Shown: one piece after another, positions 30,234-39,805 of the stretch | How positions within the stretch are numbered: position 1 is the first letter of the stretch | Layout of the letters: the number at the start of each line of letters is the position of its first letter | From: Rhodococcus rhodochrous | Lineage (GTDB): Bacteria > Actinomycetota > Actinomycetes > Mycobacteriales > Mycobacteriaceae | Reading direction: 5' to 3' | NCBI RefSeq assembly: GCF_014854695.1 | Contig: NZ_CP027557.1 | Span: 248,001-312,000 of the forward strand | Length of the DNA stretch: 64,000 nt | The notes under the pieces: model-generated | What the model was told of the DNA's origin: nothing | Seen by the model: only the letters and a program-made list of their open reading frames with translations | The model's database searches: none | Translations under genes and position numbers: made by a program

Positions 30234-30395
30234 ATGCGGCCTGCCGGGGCGCGGGGTGATCGGGACTCCCGACGGATGCGCAGGTCCTGTCGATCTTGCA
30301 CGATTTTCTCGACGAGAACCGCACGCCCGTGTCGATTGCGGTCCGGTGCGGTATCCGGACCGTGGTACCACCGATCCGACCACCGAGGAGACGTC

Positions 30396-31640
30396 ATGAC
30401 GCTTGCTCTGCAGGGCTTGGACGAGATCCGCGCGGACCAGGAGAACTTCTACCGCGACCTGCACGCCCACCCGGAGTTGTCGCACCAGGAGTCGCGCACT
30501 GCCGCCGAGGTCGCCGCGCGGTTACGGGCCGCCGGGTGCGAGGTGCACACCGGTGTGGGTGGCACGGGTGTCGTCGGGGTCCTACAGCGAGGTGACGGGC
30601 CCGGCGTGCTGCTGCGCGCCGACATGGATGCCCTGCCGGTTCGGGAGGAGACCGGTCTGGACTACGCCAGTTCCGTGACCGCGACCGGCGCGGACGGCAA
30701 CGCGACGCCTGTCATGCACGCCTGCGGGCACGACATGCACGTCGTGTGCCTCGTCGGCGCGGTGGAACTGTTGTCCCGCGCCGGCGAGTGGTGTGGGCGG
30801 CTGGTCGCGGTGTTCCAACCGGGGGAGGAGGTCGCCGACGGCGCCCGGCGCATGGTCGACGACGGGCTCGCCGGGATCGTCGGGAAGGTCGACGTGGCAT
30901 TGTGCCAGCACGTCCTGGCCTTCCCGGCCGGGCTCGTGGGCACGCGCAGCGGGCCGACCCTCTCGGCCGCCGACAGCATGCGCATCACCGTTCACGGCCG
31001 GGGCGCGCACGGGTCGATGCCGCAGGCCTCCGTCGACCCGGTGGTACTCGCCGCGATGATCGTCGTCCGGTTGCAGACGATCATCGCGCGGGAGACCCGG
31101 CCCGGTGAGCCTGCGGTACTGACCGTCGGCAGTATTCAGGCCGGGACGAAGAGCAACGTCATTCCGGACAAGGCGACGATCCTGCTCAACCTCCGCACCT
31201 ACGACGAGGACACCCGCCATGCGATCCTCACCGCTGTGAAGCGGATCGTCGTCGCCGAGTGCGACGCCTCCCGTTCGCCGCGACCACCCGAGTTCGAACT
31301 GTTCGACCAGTACCCCATGACGGACAACGGCCCCGTGGTCACCGAGCGGGTCGCGGCGGCGTTCGCCGAACACTTCGGGGACGACGCGGGTGAACTTCCG
31401 TTGCAGACGGCCAGTGAGGACTTCAGCGTCATTCCCCGCGCGCTCGGCATTCCGTACACGTACTGGGGGATAGGTGGCACCGATCCCGAGCTCTACCGTC
31501 AGGCCGAAGTCGAGGGGCGCATCGCCGACGACGTGCCGGTCAACCACTCGTCGAAGTTCGCTCCGCTGCTGCAGCCCACCCTCGACGCCGGGACGGCTGC
31601 TCTGACCGTCGCTGCGCGGGCGTTCCTGGGGACTGCATGA
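30396..31640 (+). CDS. M20D-family amidohydrolase
   Basis: This is a 414-residue zinc-type peptidase/amidohydrolase of the hippurate or N-acyl-amino-acid hydrolase class. The motifs are in order: HAHPELSHQESRT, LLRADMDALPVREETG (metal Asp), MHACGHDMH (metal His and Cys), VAVFQPGEEVADGARRM (catalytic Glu), a dimerisation lid (GRGAHGSMPQASVDP), and a C-terminal ASEDFSVI with metal His/Glu context. ATG at 30396 follows a GAGGAG ribosome-binding site. The substrate is unknown. The UPF0126 gene follows after 13 bases, suggesting a two-gene unit. Confidence 0.9.
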   Translation: MTLALQGLDEIRADQENFYRDLHAHPELSHQESRTAAEVAARLRAAGCEVHTGVGGTGVVGVLQRGDGPGVLLRADMDALPVREETGLDYASSVTATGADGNATPVMHACGHDMHVVCLVGAVELLSRAGEWCGRLVAVFQPGEEVADGARRMVDDGLAGIVGKVDVALCQHVLAFPAGLVGTRSGPTLSAADSMRITVHGRGAHGSMPQASVDPVVLAAMIVVRLQTIIARETRPGEPAVLTVGSIQAGTKSNVIPDKATILLNLRTYDEDTRHAILTAVKRIVVAECDASRSPRPPEFELFDQYPMTDNGPVVTERVAAAFAEHFGDDAGELPLQTASEDFSVIPRALGIPYTYWGIGGTDPELYRQAEVEGRIADDVPVNHSSKFAPLLQPTLDAGTAALTVAARAFLGTA

Positions 31641-31653
31641 CGGACGGAGACGC

Positions 31654-32301
31654 GTGACTACCCAGAGCACGTTGCTGCTCGTACTCGATCTGCTCGGCAC
31701 CTTCGCCTTCGCTGTCAACGGCGCCTTCACCGCCGTGCGGGTCGCGAGGATCGACATCGTCGGCGTGGTGACGCTCGGAATGGTGACCGCGCTCGGCGGC
31801 GGGATCATCCGCGACATCCTGATCGACGACCTTCCGCCCGCGACGTTCAGCGACTGGCGCTATCTCGCGGTGGCCGCTGCCGGAAGCCTTCTCGCTCTCT
31901 TCGGCCGTAAGCTGGAGCGATTGTCCAAGCCGATCACCGTGTTCGACGCCGCAGGCTTGAGTCTGTTCGCCGTCACCGGTGCGGGTAAGGCCCTCGATTT
32001 CGGGTTGGGCCCGGTGCAGGCGATCATCCTGGGCACGATCACCGGGGTCGGGGGCGGCACGGTGCGCGACGTGTTGATCCGGCGGGTTCCGGTCGTGTTG
32101 AACAGCGAGCTGTATGCCATTCCTGCGTTGGTGGCCGCGACCGTCCTCGTCGTCTGCGAGAGTCTCGAGGTGCCCACGCTGCCCGCAGCGCTCGGGGCTG
32201 CGGCGTTGTGCTTCGTCATCCGAATGGTCGGGGTCCGTTACGATCTCGACGCGCCGCGTCCGCGGGGGTTCGACGACCCCGACCCACCGAAACCGGCCTG
32301 A
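31654..32301 (+). CDS. UPF0126/TRIC-like membrane channel protein
   Basis: The 215-residue protein has seven hydrophobic segments arranged as two repeats of the UPF0126 domain; each repeat carries the glycine-rich kink: TALGGGIIRDILI and TGVGGGTVRDVLI. The family is structurally related to trimeric intracellular cation (TRIC) channels; some bacterial members conduct cations or are linked to glycine uptake. GTG at 31654 follows a GGAG site 13 bases after the amidohydrolase stop. The C-terminus is a proline- and Asp-rich tail. Confidence 0.87.
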   Translation: MTTQSTLLLVLDLLGTFAFAVNGAFTAVRVARIDIVGVVTLGMVTALGGGIIRDILIDDLPPATFSDWRYLAVAAAGSLLALFGRKLERLSKPITVFDAAGLSLFAVTGAGKALDFGLGPVQAIILGTITGVGGGTVRDVLIRRVPVVLNSELYAIPALVAATVLVVCESLEVPTLPAALGAAALCFVIRMVGVRYDLDAPRPRGFDDPDPPKPA

Positions 32302-32329
32302 CCGAAACCGGTGTTGTTGTCGATTTTCG

Positions 32330-32713
32330 ATGCGTTCTCGCAAACAACGCCGGACTCGATCGGCCGTACGTCAGTCTCCGTCGCCGTCCGCAACCATCTG
32401 GCCCGAGTCGCCCGGCCACTCGTACAGTTCCGCCGCCGGCTGTATCTGCGCCCACCACGCCGACGAGATCCTCGTGTACGTCGGCAACGGGAAGAACTCG
32501 TACTGGGCGACCGTCGCGCACATCGACGTGCAGGACGGTGTGCTGACCGTCGACGGTGAGACCCGGTACAGCAGGTTCGGAAGCGAACGCATGCCCGGAC
32601 TCGACTCGTCCGGCACCTGGGTGCGCTCGCCGAAGAGCGGACCGACCGGACGCAGCAAGAAGCGAAACGGCGGCCTCGCTCTGGATCGCTACGCCGGGAC
32701 GTGCCCGAAATAG
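32330..32713 (+). CDS. Small hypothetical protein (start uncertain)
   Basis: The frame gives up to 127 residues. The first ~30 are Arg/Ser-rich and may not be translated. The convincing part is beta-rich: ADEILVYVGNGKNSYWATVA, then IDVQDGVLTVDGETRY, followed by a basic tail, with a short CICAHH motif before it. Third codon positions are strongly G/C. A shorter start is possible. The opposite strand also has a 95-codon open frame here, but it is Ser/Thr/Pro-rich like a shadow. No function is recognised. Confidence 0.4.
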   Translation: MRSRKQRRTRSAVRQSPSPSATIWPESPGHSYSSAAGCICAHHADEILVYVGNGKNSYWATVAHIDVQDGVLTVDGETRYSRFGSERMPGLDSSGTWVRSPKSGPTGRSKKRNGGLALDRYAGTCPK

Positions 32714-32791
32714 CCGGTCGGCTGCCGACCACGCCGTTCTCTCCCTCCCCGACGAACCGCCACCACCGCCCACCTGAGGAAAGGAGGTTGT

Positions 32792-32875
32792 ATGTCCTCT
32801 TTGTGGCGTCGCACTGCGCGATATGAGGGGAGAATGGCGGCGGGAAGTACCGGAGATGGGAGTGACGGGGCATGA
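32792..32875 (+). CDS. 27-residue leader ORF coupled to the hybrid kinase
   Basis: ATG at 32792 is preceded 5 bases upstream by an excellent AAAGGAGG ribosome-binding site. It encodes 27 residues (begins MSSLWRRTARYEGRM, ends GDGSDGA), and its TGA overlaps the ATG of the kinase gene (ATGA). The kinase start itself has only a weak site, so coupling by this leader is likely. No amino-acid run typical of attenuator peptides is seen. Confidence 0.6.
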   Translation: MSSLWRRTARYEGRMAAGSTGDGSDGA

Positions 32876-35364
32876 GGGCGACAGCCGAGTCGGGAGAGGT
32901 GTGGTCGGCGGAGCGCCTGTTCGCGGGACCGGGAGAAAGCCAGGAACGCTTTCGGAAGACCGATTGGTCGGCTACGCCCCTGGGGCCGGTGGAGTCGTGG
33001 CCCGCGGAGCTGCGCATGGCGGTGCGGACGGTGCTGCCGTCCGAGGTGCCGATGCTCCTGTGGTGGGGACCGCAGCTGGTGCAACTCTTCAACGACGCGA
33101 TCATCCCCGTCCTCGGTGACAAGTACCCCGCGGCGGTCGCCCAGCCGGCACCCGAGTGCTGGCACGAGGTGTGGGACGAGGTCGGAGCCCGCGTCGAACG
33201 GGCGATGGCGGGTACGGCGACCTTCGCCGAAGAGGAACTGCTGTTCATGCAGCGCCACGGCTACGAGGAGGAGACCTACTGGACCTTCTCCTACAGCCCG
33301 ATCCGCGACGAGTCCGGCGAGGTGGCAGGGGTGTTCGTCGCGACCACCGATGTCACCTCGCGGGTGCTCGGTGAGCGTCGTCTGGAGGCCCTGAGCCGTC
33401 TCGGCACGGTGGCGATCACCGATTCGGGAATGTCGGTGATCGAGACGTGCCGGAACGCGTTGGACGCGCTCGCGCCCAGTCATCAGGACATTCCGCTGGC
33501 CGCGCTGTTCCTCGACAGTCGGGTGGTGGATCCCGATGATCCGCAACCGAACTGGAAGCAGCTCGCCGCAATCGGAACGAAGCCCGGCTTCTCTGGTTCC
33601 CTGCTCGGACCGGATGAGGACCAGCTGCTGTCGAAGGCCGCCAGGGCCTCCGAACCCTTCGTCGTCTCCGGCGTCGCCGAGCGTTCCCCGAATCTGCTCG
33701 ACCCGCAGCGAACCCTCGGAGACCATCCGATCGGCACCATCCTCCTCGTGCCGTTGACGGCGTCGGGACACGACTTCCCGCTCGGTGTCCTCGCCGTCGG
33801 ACTGAGTCCGTACCGGGTGTTCGACGCCGCGTACTCCACCTTCGTCGAACTCGTCGCCACCAAGATCTCGGGACTGCTGCGTGATGCGTCGGCGATGGAT
33901 GCCGAGCGTCGCCGGGCCGATGCGTTCGCGGCGCTCGACGCTGCCAAGACCCGGTTCCTCGAATCGATCAGCCACGAGTTCCGCACACCGCTCACACTGC
34001 TCCTCGGCCCGTTGCAGAGCATGCTCGACGAGGCCACGACGCTGACGGACGCGCAGCGACAGTCGCTGGAGGTCTCTCAGCGCGCCGCGATCCGGTTGCG
34101 GCGACTCGTCGACGCGTTGCTCGAAGCGACGCGTGCCGAGACCGACCCGTCGCGAAAGCCCCTGAGGCCGACCGATCCGGCGGCGCTCACGGCCGAATGT
34201 GTGGACCTGTTCACCGACGCGGCTCAACGTGCGGGCCTGGACCTGCGCAGCCGGATCGCCGACGCGGCGGCCGAGCAGACCCGGCTCGATCCCCAGACGT
34301 GGGCCCATATCGTGCTGAACCTGCTCTCGAACGCGATCAAGTACACCCCCTCGGGATCGATCGATGTGGATCTGGACGTCGAGGACGATCTGCTGGTCCT
34401 GAAGGTCGCCGACACCGGTCTCGGCATTCCGGAATCGGAGCTCGGTCGCATCTTCGAACGGTTCCATCGCGTCGAGAGCGTCGGGGGACGCAGTCAGGAA
34501 GGCATCGGGCTGGGTCTGTCCCTCGTCTCGGACTGGGTCCACACGCTCGGCGGAAGTGTGACCGTGTCCAGTGAGCTCGGGCACGGCAGCACCTTCACCG
34601 TGTCCGTTCCCCGCGTCCTCGACCCGACCTCGGAGTCGCCGGCGGGAACCGTCCCGGGGGATCTGAGCGCCATGTACATCGGCGAAGCGCAACAGTGGGA
34701 CAGGGTCGCTTTCGACGAGGACGAATCGTCCACGCAGGGAGAGGATGTGGAATCGTTGCCACGGATCCTCGTGATCGAGGACAACGCGGACATGCGTGAC
34801 TATCTGACGCAGTTGTTGCGTCGCCAGAGCTGGCACGTGGATGCGGTGGGGGACAGCGATGCCGCCCTCGAGCGGATCCGATCGCGACCGCCGCATCTCG
34901 TCCTCAGCGACATCATGCTCCCCGGTCGGGACGGGGTGGAGCTGCTCGGGGAGATCCGCCGCGACCCGGCGACCTCCCGTTTGCCGGTCATCCTCCTGAC
35001 GGCACGGGCCGGCGCGGAGGCCACGATCGGCGGTCTGCGTACCGGCGCCGACGATTACATCACCAAACCGTTCCATCCCGACGAGCTCATCGCCCGTGTG
35101 CGCGTGAATCTCGAATTGTCGTGGCTGCGTGAGCAGATGCTCGCCGCGCGGGAGCGTGAGTCCGACCAGTTGAAGACGGCCCTGGAGACCCGGTCGACAC
35201 TGAGCAAGGCCGTCGGACTGATGATGGCCACGTTCAAGTGCGACGCCGACGCGGCGTTCGACAAACTCGTCGCCTTCTCCCAGCACCGCAACGTCAAGGT
35301 GCGTGAGATCGCCGAGCAGATCGTCGGTGACTACACCGCCTCGCTCAGCAATTCGTCGGGGTAG
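32872..35364 (+). CDS. Hybrid histidine kinase with receiver and ANTAR RNA-binding output
   Basis: This 830-residue signalling protein has these domains in order: PAS-like sensor (about 20-165, ending GVFVATTDVTSR); GAF-like sensor (about 170-330); HisKA with phospho-acceptor His368 in SISHEFRTPLT; HATPase with N-box NLLSNAIKYTPSG, ADTGLGIP and GIGLGLSLV; a receiver with acidic EDNADMRD, phospho-acceptor Asp680 in LSDIMLPGRDG and TKPFHPDEL; and a C-terminal ANTAR domain (about 770-820: RSTLSKAVGLMMATF, DADAAFDKL, REIAEQIV). ANTAR proteins bind paired RNA hairpins to prevent transcription termination. Carrying kinase, receiver and ANTAR on one chain suggests direct sensor-to-RNA control. An in-frame stop at 32863 fixes ATG 32872 as the first possible start. 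Confidence 0.93.
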   Translation: MRATAESGEVWSAERLFAGPGESQERFRKTDWSATPLGPVESWPAELRMAVRTVLPSEVPMLLWWGPQLVQLFNDAIIPVLGDKYPAAVAQPAPECWHEVWDEVGARVERAMAGTATFAEEELLFMQRHGYEEETYWTFSYSPIRDESGEVAGVFVATTDVTSRVLGERRLEALSRLGTVAITDSGMSVIETCRNALDALAPSHQDIPLAALFLDSRVVDPDDPQPNWKQLAAIGTKPGFSGSLLGPDEDQLLSKAARASEPFVVSGVAERSPNLLDPQRTLGDHPIGTILLVPLTASGHDFPLGVLAVGLSPYRVFDAAYSTFVELVATKISGLLRDASAMDAERRRADAFAALDAAKTRFLESISHEFRTPLTLLLGPLQSMLDEATTLTDAQRQSLEVSQRAAIRLRRLVDALLEATRAETDPSRKPLRPTDPAALTAECVDLFTDAAQRAGLDLRSRIADAAAEQTRLDPQTWAHIVLNLLSNAIKYTPSGSIDVDLDVEDDLLVLKVADTGLGIPESELGRIFERFHRVESVGGRSQEGIGLGLSLVSDWVHTLGGSVTVSSELGHGSTFTVSVPRVLDPTSESPAGTVPGDLSAMYIGEAQQWDRVAFDEDESSTQGEDVESLPRILVIEDNADMRDYLTQLLRRQSWHVDAVGDSDAALERIRSRPPHLVLSDIMLPGRDGVELLGEIRRDPATSRLPVILLTARAGAEATIGGLRTGADDYITKPFHPDELIARVRVNLELSWLREQMLAARERESDQLKTALETRSTLSKAVGLMMATFKCDADAAFDKLVAFSQHRNVKVREIAEQIVGDYTASLSNSSG

Positions 35365-35420
35365 TGCTCTGCGCCTTCGGTTCCGCCGCTGCTACTGCAG
35401 ACCGTGAGCGCGGTGACGGA

Positions 35421-37202
35421 TCAGGCCCCCGCGTACAGCTTGTCGATCTCCTCCGCGTACTTCGCATCGATGGGCTTGCGCTTGAGCTTCATCGTCGGGG
35501 TCAGCTCGTCGCCGGAGGGTTCCCAGATCGTCGGCAGCACCGTGTACTTCTTGATCTGCTCGACCCGCGACAACTTGCTGTTCGCCTCCTCGACCGATTT
35601 CGCGATCGACTCGAGGACCACCGGATGCCGGGAGAGCTCCTCGTGGGTTCCGCTGAGACCGTGTTGTTCGGCGAAAACGGCCAGGGCATCGGGATCGAGC
35701 GCGAGCAGCGCGACGTTGTAGGGGCGGTCGTTGCCGATGGCGACGGCGCCACCGAGCATCGGGCAAGCGGCCCGCAGGGCGCCTTCGATATTGGCGGGCG
35801 ACATGTTCTTCCCCGCCGCGTTGACGATGATCTCCTTCTTCCGGTCGATCAACCGCACGTATCCGTCCGCATCGATCTCACCGATGTCGCCGGTGTGCAG
35901 CCAGCCGTCGGAATCGATTGCATCCGAAGTCTTCTCGGGGTCGTTGCGGTAGCCCTTCATCAACAGCGGACCCGAGACGAGCAGTTCGCCGTCCTCGGCG
36001 ATCCTGAGCTGCGCACACGGCACGGCCTGCCCGACGGTGCCGATGCGGATGGCGCCCGGCCGGTTCATCGTGACCACGCACGAGGTCTCCGACATACCCC
36101 ACACCTCGGAGCACGGAATGCCGAGGGCGAGAACGAACTCGAGGACCTCCGGCGAGATCGCGGCGGCACCGGTGACAGCGGCCCGGACCTGATCGAGGCC
36201 GAGCTTGCCGCGGATCGCGGACAGCACCAGCCTGTCGGCCACCGCGTGCTGCACCTCGAGGGTGCGGGGGACCGGTTTGCCGTCGGACTGCAGCCGGGCA
36301 CGCTTGCGTCCGACGTCGATCGCCCACAACGCGAGTTTCTTCTTGATCGGGCTCGATTCCTCGGCGAGGGTCTTGTCGATCGCGGCCTTGAGCTTGTACC
36401 AGACCTGGGGGACGGCGCCGAAGAGCGTCGGCCGCAGGCTCGGCAGCACGGTGATGGCCTGCTTGAGGTCGTCGAGCGTGGTGATCTGCATGCCGCTGTA
36501 CAGGCTCGAGTAGTGCGAGCCCCAGCGGTTGGCGATGTGCGCGTCGGGCAGATACGACAGAATCCGGTCGTCCGGGCCGGTGGGCAGATACGAGCTCGTC
36601 GCCTCGAGTTCGGCGAGCAGGTTCGCGTGGGTGAGTTCGACACCCTTCGGCGGCCCGGTGGTGCCGGAGGTGTAGATGAGGGTCAGCAGGTCGGGCGGTT
36701 GCACGGCCTTCCACGAGGCCTCGAAGTCGAAGGACGGATCGGCGGCGGCCTCGAGGTCGTCGAGGGAGATGGTGCCTTCCGGTTTGCCGTCGATGCACAC
36801 CAGGTGCTCGACCTTCGTGTCACCGAGCGCCTGCCGCAGAACGGGGACGAACTGTTCCTCGGCGATCATCACGCGGTTGCCGGCGTTGCCGAGCACGTAC
36901 GAGATCTGTTCGGCGGTCAACGAGTTGTAGATCGAGAACGGCACCGCGCCGAGGTGGATCGCGGCGGTGTCGAGAAGGTGGAATTCGGGCCGGTTGGTGA
37001 GCATGAGACCGACGGTGTCCCCGCGGCTCACGCCGAGTCCGGCCAGCCCGGCGGCGAGGCGTTCGACGCGCTGCGCGTACTGACGCCAGGTGTAGGAGAC
37101 GGAGTCGTCGGGGGTGCGCAGCGCGACCTTGTCGGGGTACGCCGCGGCGGTGGTCTGGAAGGCTTCGCAGAGGGTCGACGGTGAGGTGGCACGAGGGGTC
37201 AT
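35421..37202 (-). CDS. Long-chain fatty acyl-CoA ligase (FadD15-like)
   Basis: The 593-residue AMP-forming acyl-CoA synthetase has the phosphate loop IYTSGTTGPPKGV, SYLPDAHIANRW, EVWGMSETS (adenine/substrate pocket), GWLHTGDIGEIDADGY (hinge Asp region), DRKKEIIVNAAGKN and C-terminal TPTMKLKRKPI with the catalytic lysine region. It activates long-chain fatty acids for degradation or lipid synthesis. ATG at 37202 has a CGGGAG site. It is convergent with the hybrid kinase and divergent from the molybdopterin oxidoreductase, so it appears monocistronic. FadD15 is the nearest mycobacterial pattern I recall; exact orthology is uncertain. Confidence 0.91.
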   Translation of the reverse strand: MTPRATSPSTLCEAFQTTAAAYPDKVALRTPDDSVSYTWRQYAQRVERLAAGLAGLGVSRGDTVGLMLTNRPEFHLLDTAAIHLGAVPFSIYNSLTAEQISYVLGNAGNRVMIAEEQFVPVLRQALGDTKVEHLVCIDGKPEGTISLDDLEAAADPSFDFEASWKAVQPPDLLTLIYTSGTTGPPKGVELTHANLLAELEATSSYLPTGPDDRILSYLPDAHIANRWGSHYSSLYSGMQITTLDDLKQAITVLPSLRPTLFGAVPQVWYKLKAAIDKTLAEESSPIKKKLALWAIDVGRKRARLQSDGKPVPRTLEVQHAVADRLVLSAIRGKLGLDQVRAAVTGAAAISPEVLEFVLALGIPCSEVWGMSETSCVVTMNRPGAIRIGTVGQAVPCAQLRIAEDGELLVSGPLLMKGYRNDPEKTSDAIDSDGWLHTGDIGEIDADGYVRLIDRKKEIIVNAAGKNMSPANIEGALRAACPMLGGAVAIGNDRPYNVALLALDPDALAVFAEQHGLSGTHEELSRHPVVLESIAKSVEEANSKLSRVEQIKKYTVLPTIWEPSGDELTPTMKLKRKPIDAKYAEEIDKLYAGA

Positions 37203-37345
37203 CACTGGCTCCCGAGGTCGAGTGTGGCGAAAGTGTAGGACGAAGTGCGTACATCCGTGGTCGGATTTGCCGGATTGTTGCGCCGGAATCGAGCGGTGAT
37301 GCAGGCAAGTGTTTGTTCCTGCCCACCCCGGGTACCGCCGGGGAC

Positions 37346-39805
37346 ATGACCACCGTGGATCGCATCGCGGATCCGTGGGGTTCGCGCACACCCTATGGAC
37401 CCGGGCAACGCTGGCCCACCCGCGTCGACACCTATCTCGCCGACGGACTGACCGAGGACGATGTCGACAGGTGGGTGCAGTCGGCGACCATCCTGCATTC
37501 CAACGGCGACGGCCTCGACATCGCCGTCAAGGACGGACGCATGGTGGGGGTGCGCGGACGCGCCGTCGACCGGGTGAACCACGGCCGGGTCGACCCCAAG
37601 GACCTGTTCGGCTGGCAGGCGAACCACTCGGAGGACCGGCTCACCACGCCGTTGATCCGGCGCGACGGCAAGCTCGTCGAGACCGACTGGGACACCGCGA
37701 TGGATGCCGTCGCCGGTCGCACGAAGCAGCTGCTCGACGAGCGCGGCCCCAGCTCGGTCGGCTTCTACACCACCGGGCAGTTGTTCCTGGAGGAGTACTA
37801 CACCCTCGCGCTCATCGGGCACGGTGGCATCGGCACCAACCACATGGACGGCAACACGAGGCTGTGCACGGCGACGGCGGCAGCCGCCCTCAAACAGTCC
37901 TTCGGGTGCGACGGCCAGCCCGGCTCCTACACCGACATCGACCATGCCGACGTCATCGCGCTCTACGGACACAACATGGCCGAGACACAGACGGTGACAT
38001 GGACGCGGATCCTCGATCGGCTCGCCGGACCGAATCCACCGGCCGTGATCTGTGTGGATCCGCGGCGGACGCCGGTCGCGCGGGCCGCGACGGTGCACCT
38101 CGCTCCGCGCCCGGGCACCAATGTCGTCCTCATGAACGGGCTGTTGCACGAGATCCTGCGACGCGGGTGGATCGACGAGAAGTACATCGAGGACCACACC
38201 GTCGGATTCGACGAGCTGCGCAGCCGGCTCGCCGACTACTCCCTCGAGAAGGCCGCCGAGATCTGCGACGTCCCCATCGAGGACCTGCGGGAGGCCGCTC
38301 GACTGCTCGGCACGGCGGAGCGGCTGCTCTCGACGGTCCTGCAGGGCTTCTATCAGTCCCATCAGGCCACCGCGGCCGCCGTTCAGGTGAACAACATCCA
38401 TCTCGTGCGCGGCATGCTCGGCAGGCCCGGTTGCGGAGTTCTCCAGATGAACGGGCAGCCCACCGCGCAGAACACCCGTGAATGCGGAGCCGACGGTGAC
38501 CTGCCGGCCTTCCGGAACTGGGCCAACGAGGCGCACGTCGAGGACCTCGCCCGGGTGTGGAACATCGACCCGATGCGGATCCCGCACTACACCGCGCCCA
38601 CCCACCTCATGCAGATGATGCGGTATGTCGAGGACGGCTCGATCCGCTTCCTCTACGTGAGCGGGACGAACCCGGCCGTGTCCCTGCCGGAGCTGCGCCG
38701 GGTGCGCGAGATCCTCTCCCAGGACAGGCTTTTCCTCGTGGTGCAGGACATCTTCCTGTCGGAGACCGCGCAACTCGCCGACGTCGTCCTGCCCGCTGCG
38801 ACCTGGGGTGAGAAGACCGGGACGTTCACCAACACCGACCGCACCGTGCACCTGTCGGAGAAGGCCGTCGAACCACCCGGGCAGGCCAGGCCCGATCTCG
38901 ACATCTTCGCCGACTACGCGCGCCGGCTCGACCTGCGGGACAAGGACGGCGACCCGCTCGTGAAGTGGTCCACGCCCGAGGAGGCGTTCGAGGCGTGGAA
39001 GGAGTGCACGGCCGGGCGGCCCTGTGACTACACGGGCATCACCTACGAGAAACTCCGTGGCGGAAGCGGAATCCAGTGGCCGTGCAACGCCGACGCCCCC
39101 GACGGGACCGAACGTCTCTACGAGGGCGGAAAGTTCTGGGCCGCACCGGACTACTGCGAGAACTACGGACGCGACATGGTCACCGGAGCGCCGGTCGAAC
39201 CCACCGAGTACCGGGCGCTGAACCCCTTCGGCAAGGCGATCATCAAGGCGGGTGAGTATCTTCCCCCGCACGAGACGGTCTCCGACGAGTATCCGTATCT
39301 GCTCACCACCGGCCGCACGCTCTACCACTTCCACACCCGCACGAAGACCGGTCGTGCCCCGCAACTGCAACGCGCGGCACCGGAGGTGTGGGTGGAGATG
39401 TCGGCGGGCGATGCCGAGCGGCACGGCTGGTCGGAGGGCGACCTGCTGCGGGTCGACACCCCGCGCGGGCACGTCACCGCTCGGCTGCGGATCAGCGGGA
39501 TCCGGACCGGGGTGCTGTTCCTGCCGTTCCACTACGGATACTGGGACACCCCGGCCGGTCACGAACCGGCGCTCGAGGGGCGCGCGGCCAACGAACTGAC
39601 CTTCACCGACTGGGATCCGGCGTCGAAGCAACCCCTGTTCAAGTCGGGCGCCGCGCGCGTCGAACGGATCGCCGTCGCCGACGACGGGCCTTCCGCGGCA
39701 CCGACCACCACCGCCTCGGCGCCGGTCTCCGGCGCCGTGCCCGCCACCTCGGGTGGACCGGACGCCGAGATCACCGAGACGCTCGACGACGGAGGGCCGC
39801 GATGA
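37346..39805 (+). CDS. Molybdopterin oxidoreductase lacking the N-terminal Fe-S cysteines
   Basis: The 819-residue product belongs to the formate dehydrogenase/assimilatory nitrate reductase class: NTRLCTATAAAALKQSFG with the likely Mo-ligand Cys174, DIDHADVIALYGHNMAET, CVDPRRTPVA, GMLGRPGCGVLQMNGQPTAQ, VVLPAATWGEKTGTFTN, and a C-terminal cap domain with LLTTGRTLYHFHTRTKTG. At the N-terminus, where relatives have CxxCxxxC binding [4Fe-4S], this protein reads SATILHSNGDG (Thr48, His51, Asp55), so that cluster cannot form in the usual way. The C-terminal ~35 residues are Ala/Thr/Pro-rich. The start of the next gene overlaps its stop (ATGA). The substrate is unknown. Confidence 0.88.
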   Translation: MTTVDRIADPWGSRTPYGPGQRWPTRVDTYLADGLTEDDVDRWVQSATILHSNGDGLDIAVKDGRMVGVRGRAVDRVNHGRVDPKDLFGWQANHSEDRLTTPLIRRDGKLVETDWDTAMDAVAGRTKQLLDERGPSSVGFYTTGQLFLEEYYTLALIGHGGIGTNHMDGNTRLCTATAAAALKQSFGCDGQPGSYTDIDHADVIALYGHNMAETQTVTWTRILDRLAGPNPPAVICVDPRRTPVARAATVHLAPRPGTNVVLMNGLLHEILRRGWIDEKYIEDHTVGFDELRSRLADYSLEKAAEICDVPIEDLREAARLLGTAERLLSTVLQGFYQSHQATAAAVQVNNIHLVRGMLGRPGCGVLQMNGQPTAQNTRECGADGDLPAFRNWANEAHVEDLARVWNIDPMRIPHYTAPTHLMQMMRYVEDGSIRFLYVSGTNPAVSLPELRRVREILSQDRLFLVVQDIFLSETAQLADVVLPAATWGEKTGTFTNTDRTVHLSEKAVEPPGQARPDLDIFADYARRLDLRDKDGDPLVKWSTPEEAFEAWKECTAGRPCDYTGITYEKLRGGSGIQWPCNADAPDGTERLYEGGKFWAAPDYCENYGRDMVTGAPVEPTEYRALNPFGKAIIKAGEYLPPHETVSDEYPYLLTTGRTLYHFHTRTKTGRAPQLQRAAPEVWVEMSAGDAERHGWSEGDLLRVDTPRGHVTARLRISGIRTGVLFLPFHYGYWDTPAGHEPALEGRAANELTFTDWDPASKQPLFKSGAARVERIAVADDGPSAAPTTTASAPVSGAVPATSGGPDAEITETLDDGGPR

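Noticed and set aside
32371..32658. A 95-codon minus-strand frame with high GC at third positions
   Set aside because: Ser/Thr/Pro-rich and lacks secondary-structure-like pattern; the plus-strand frame over the same bases is more protein-like, so that one was listed with low confidence.
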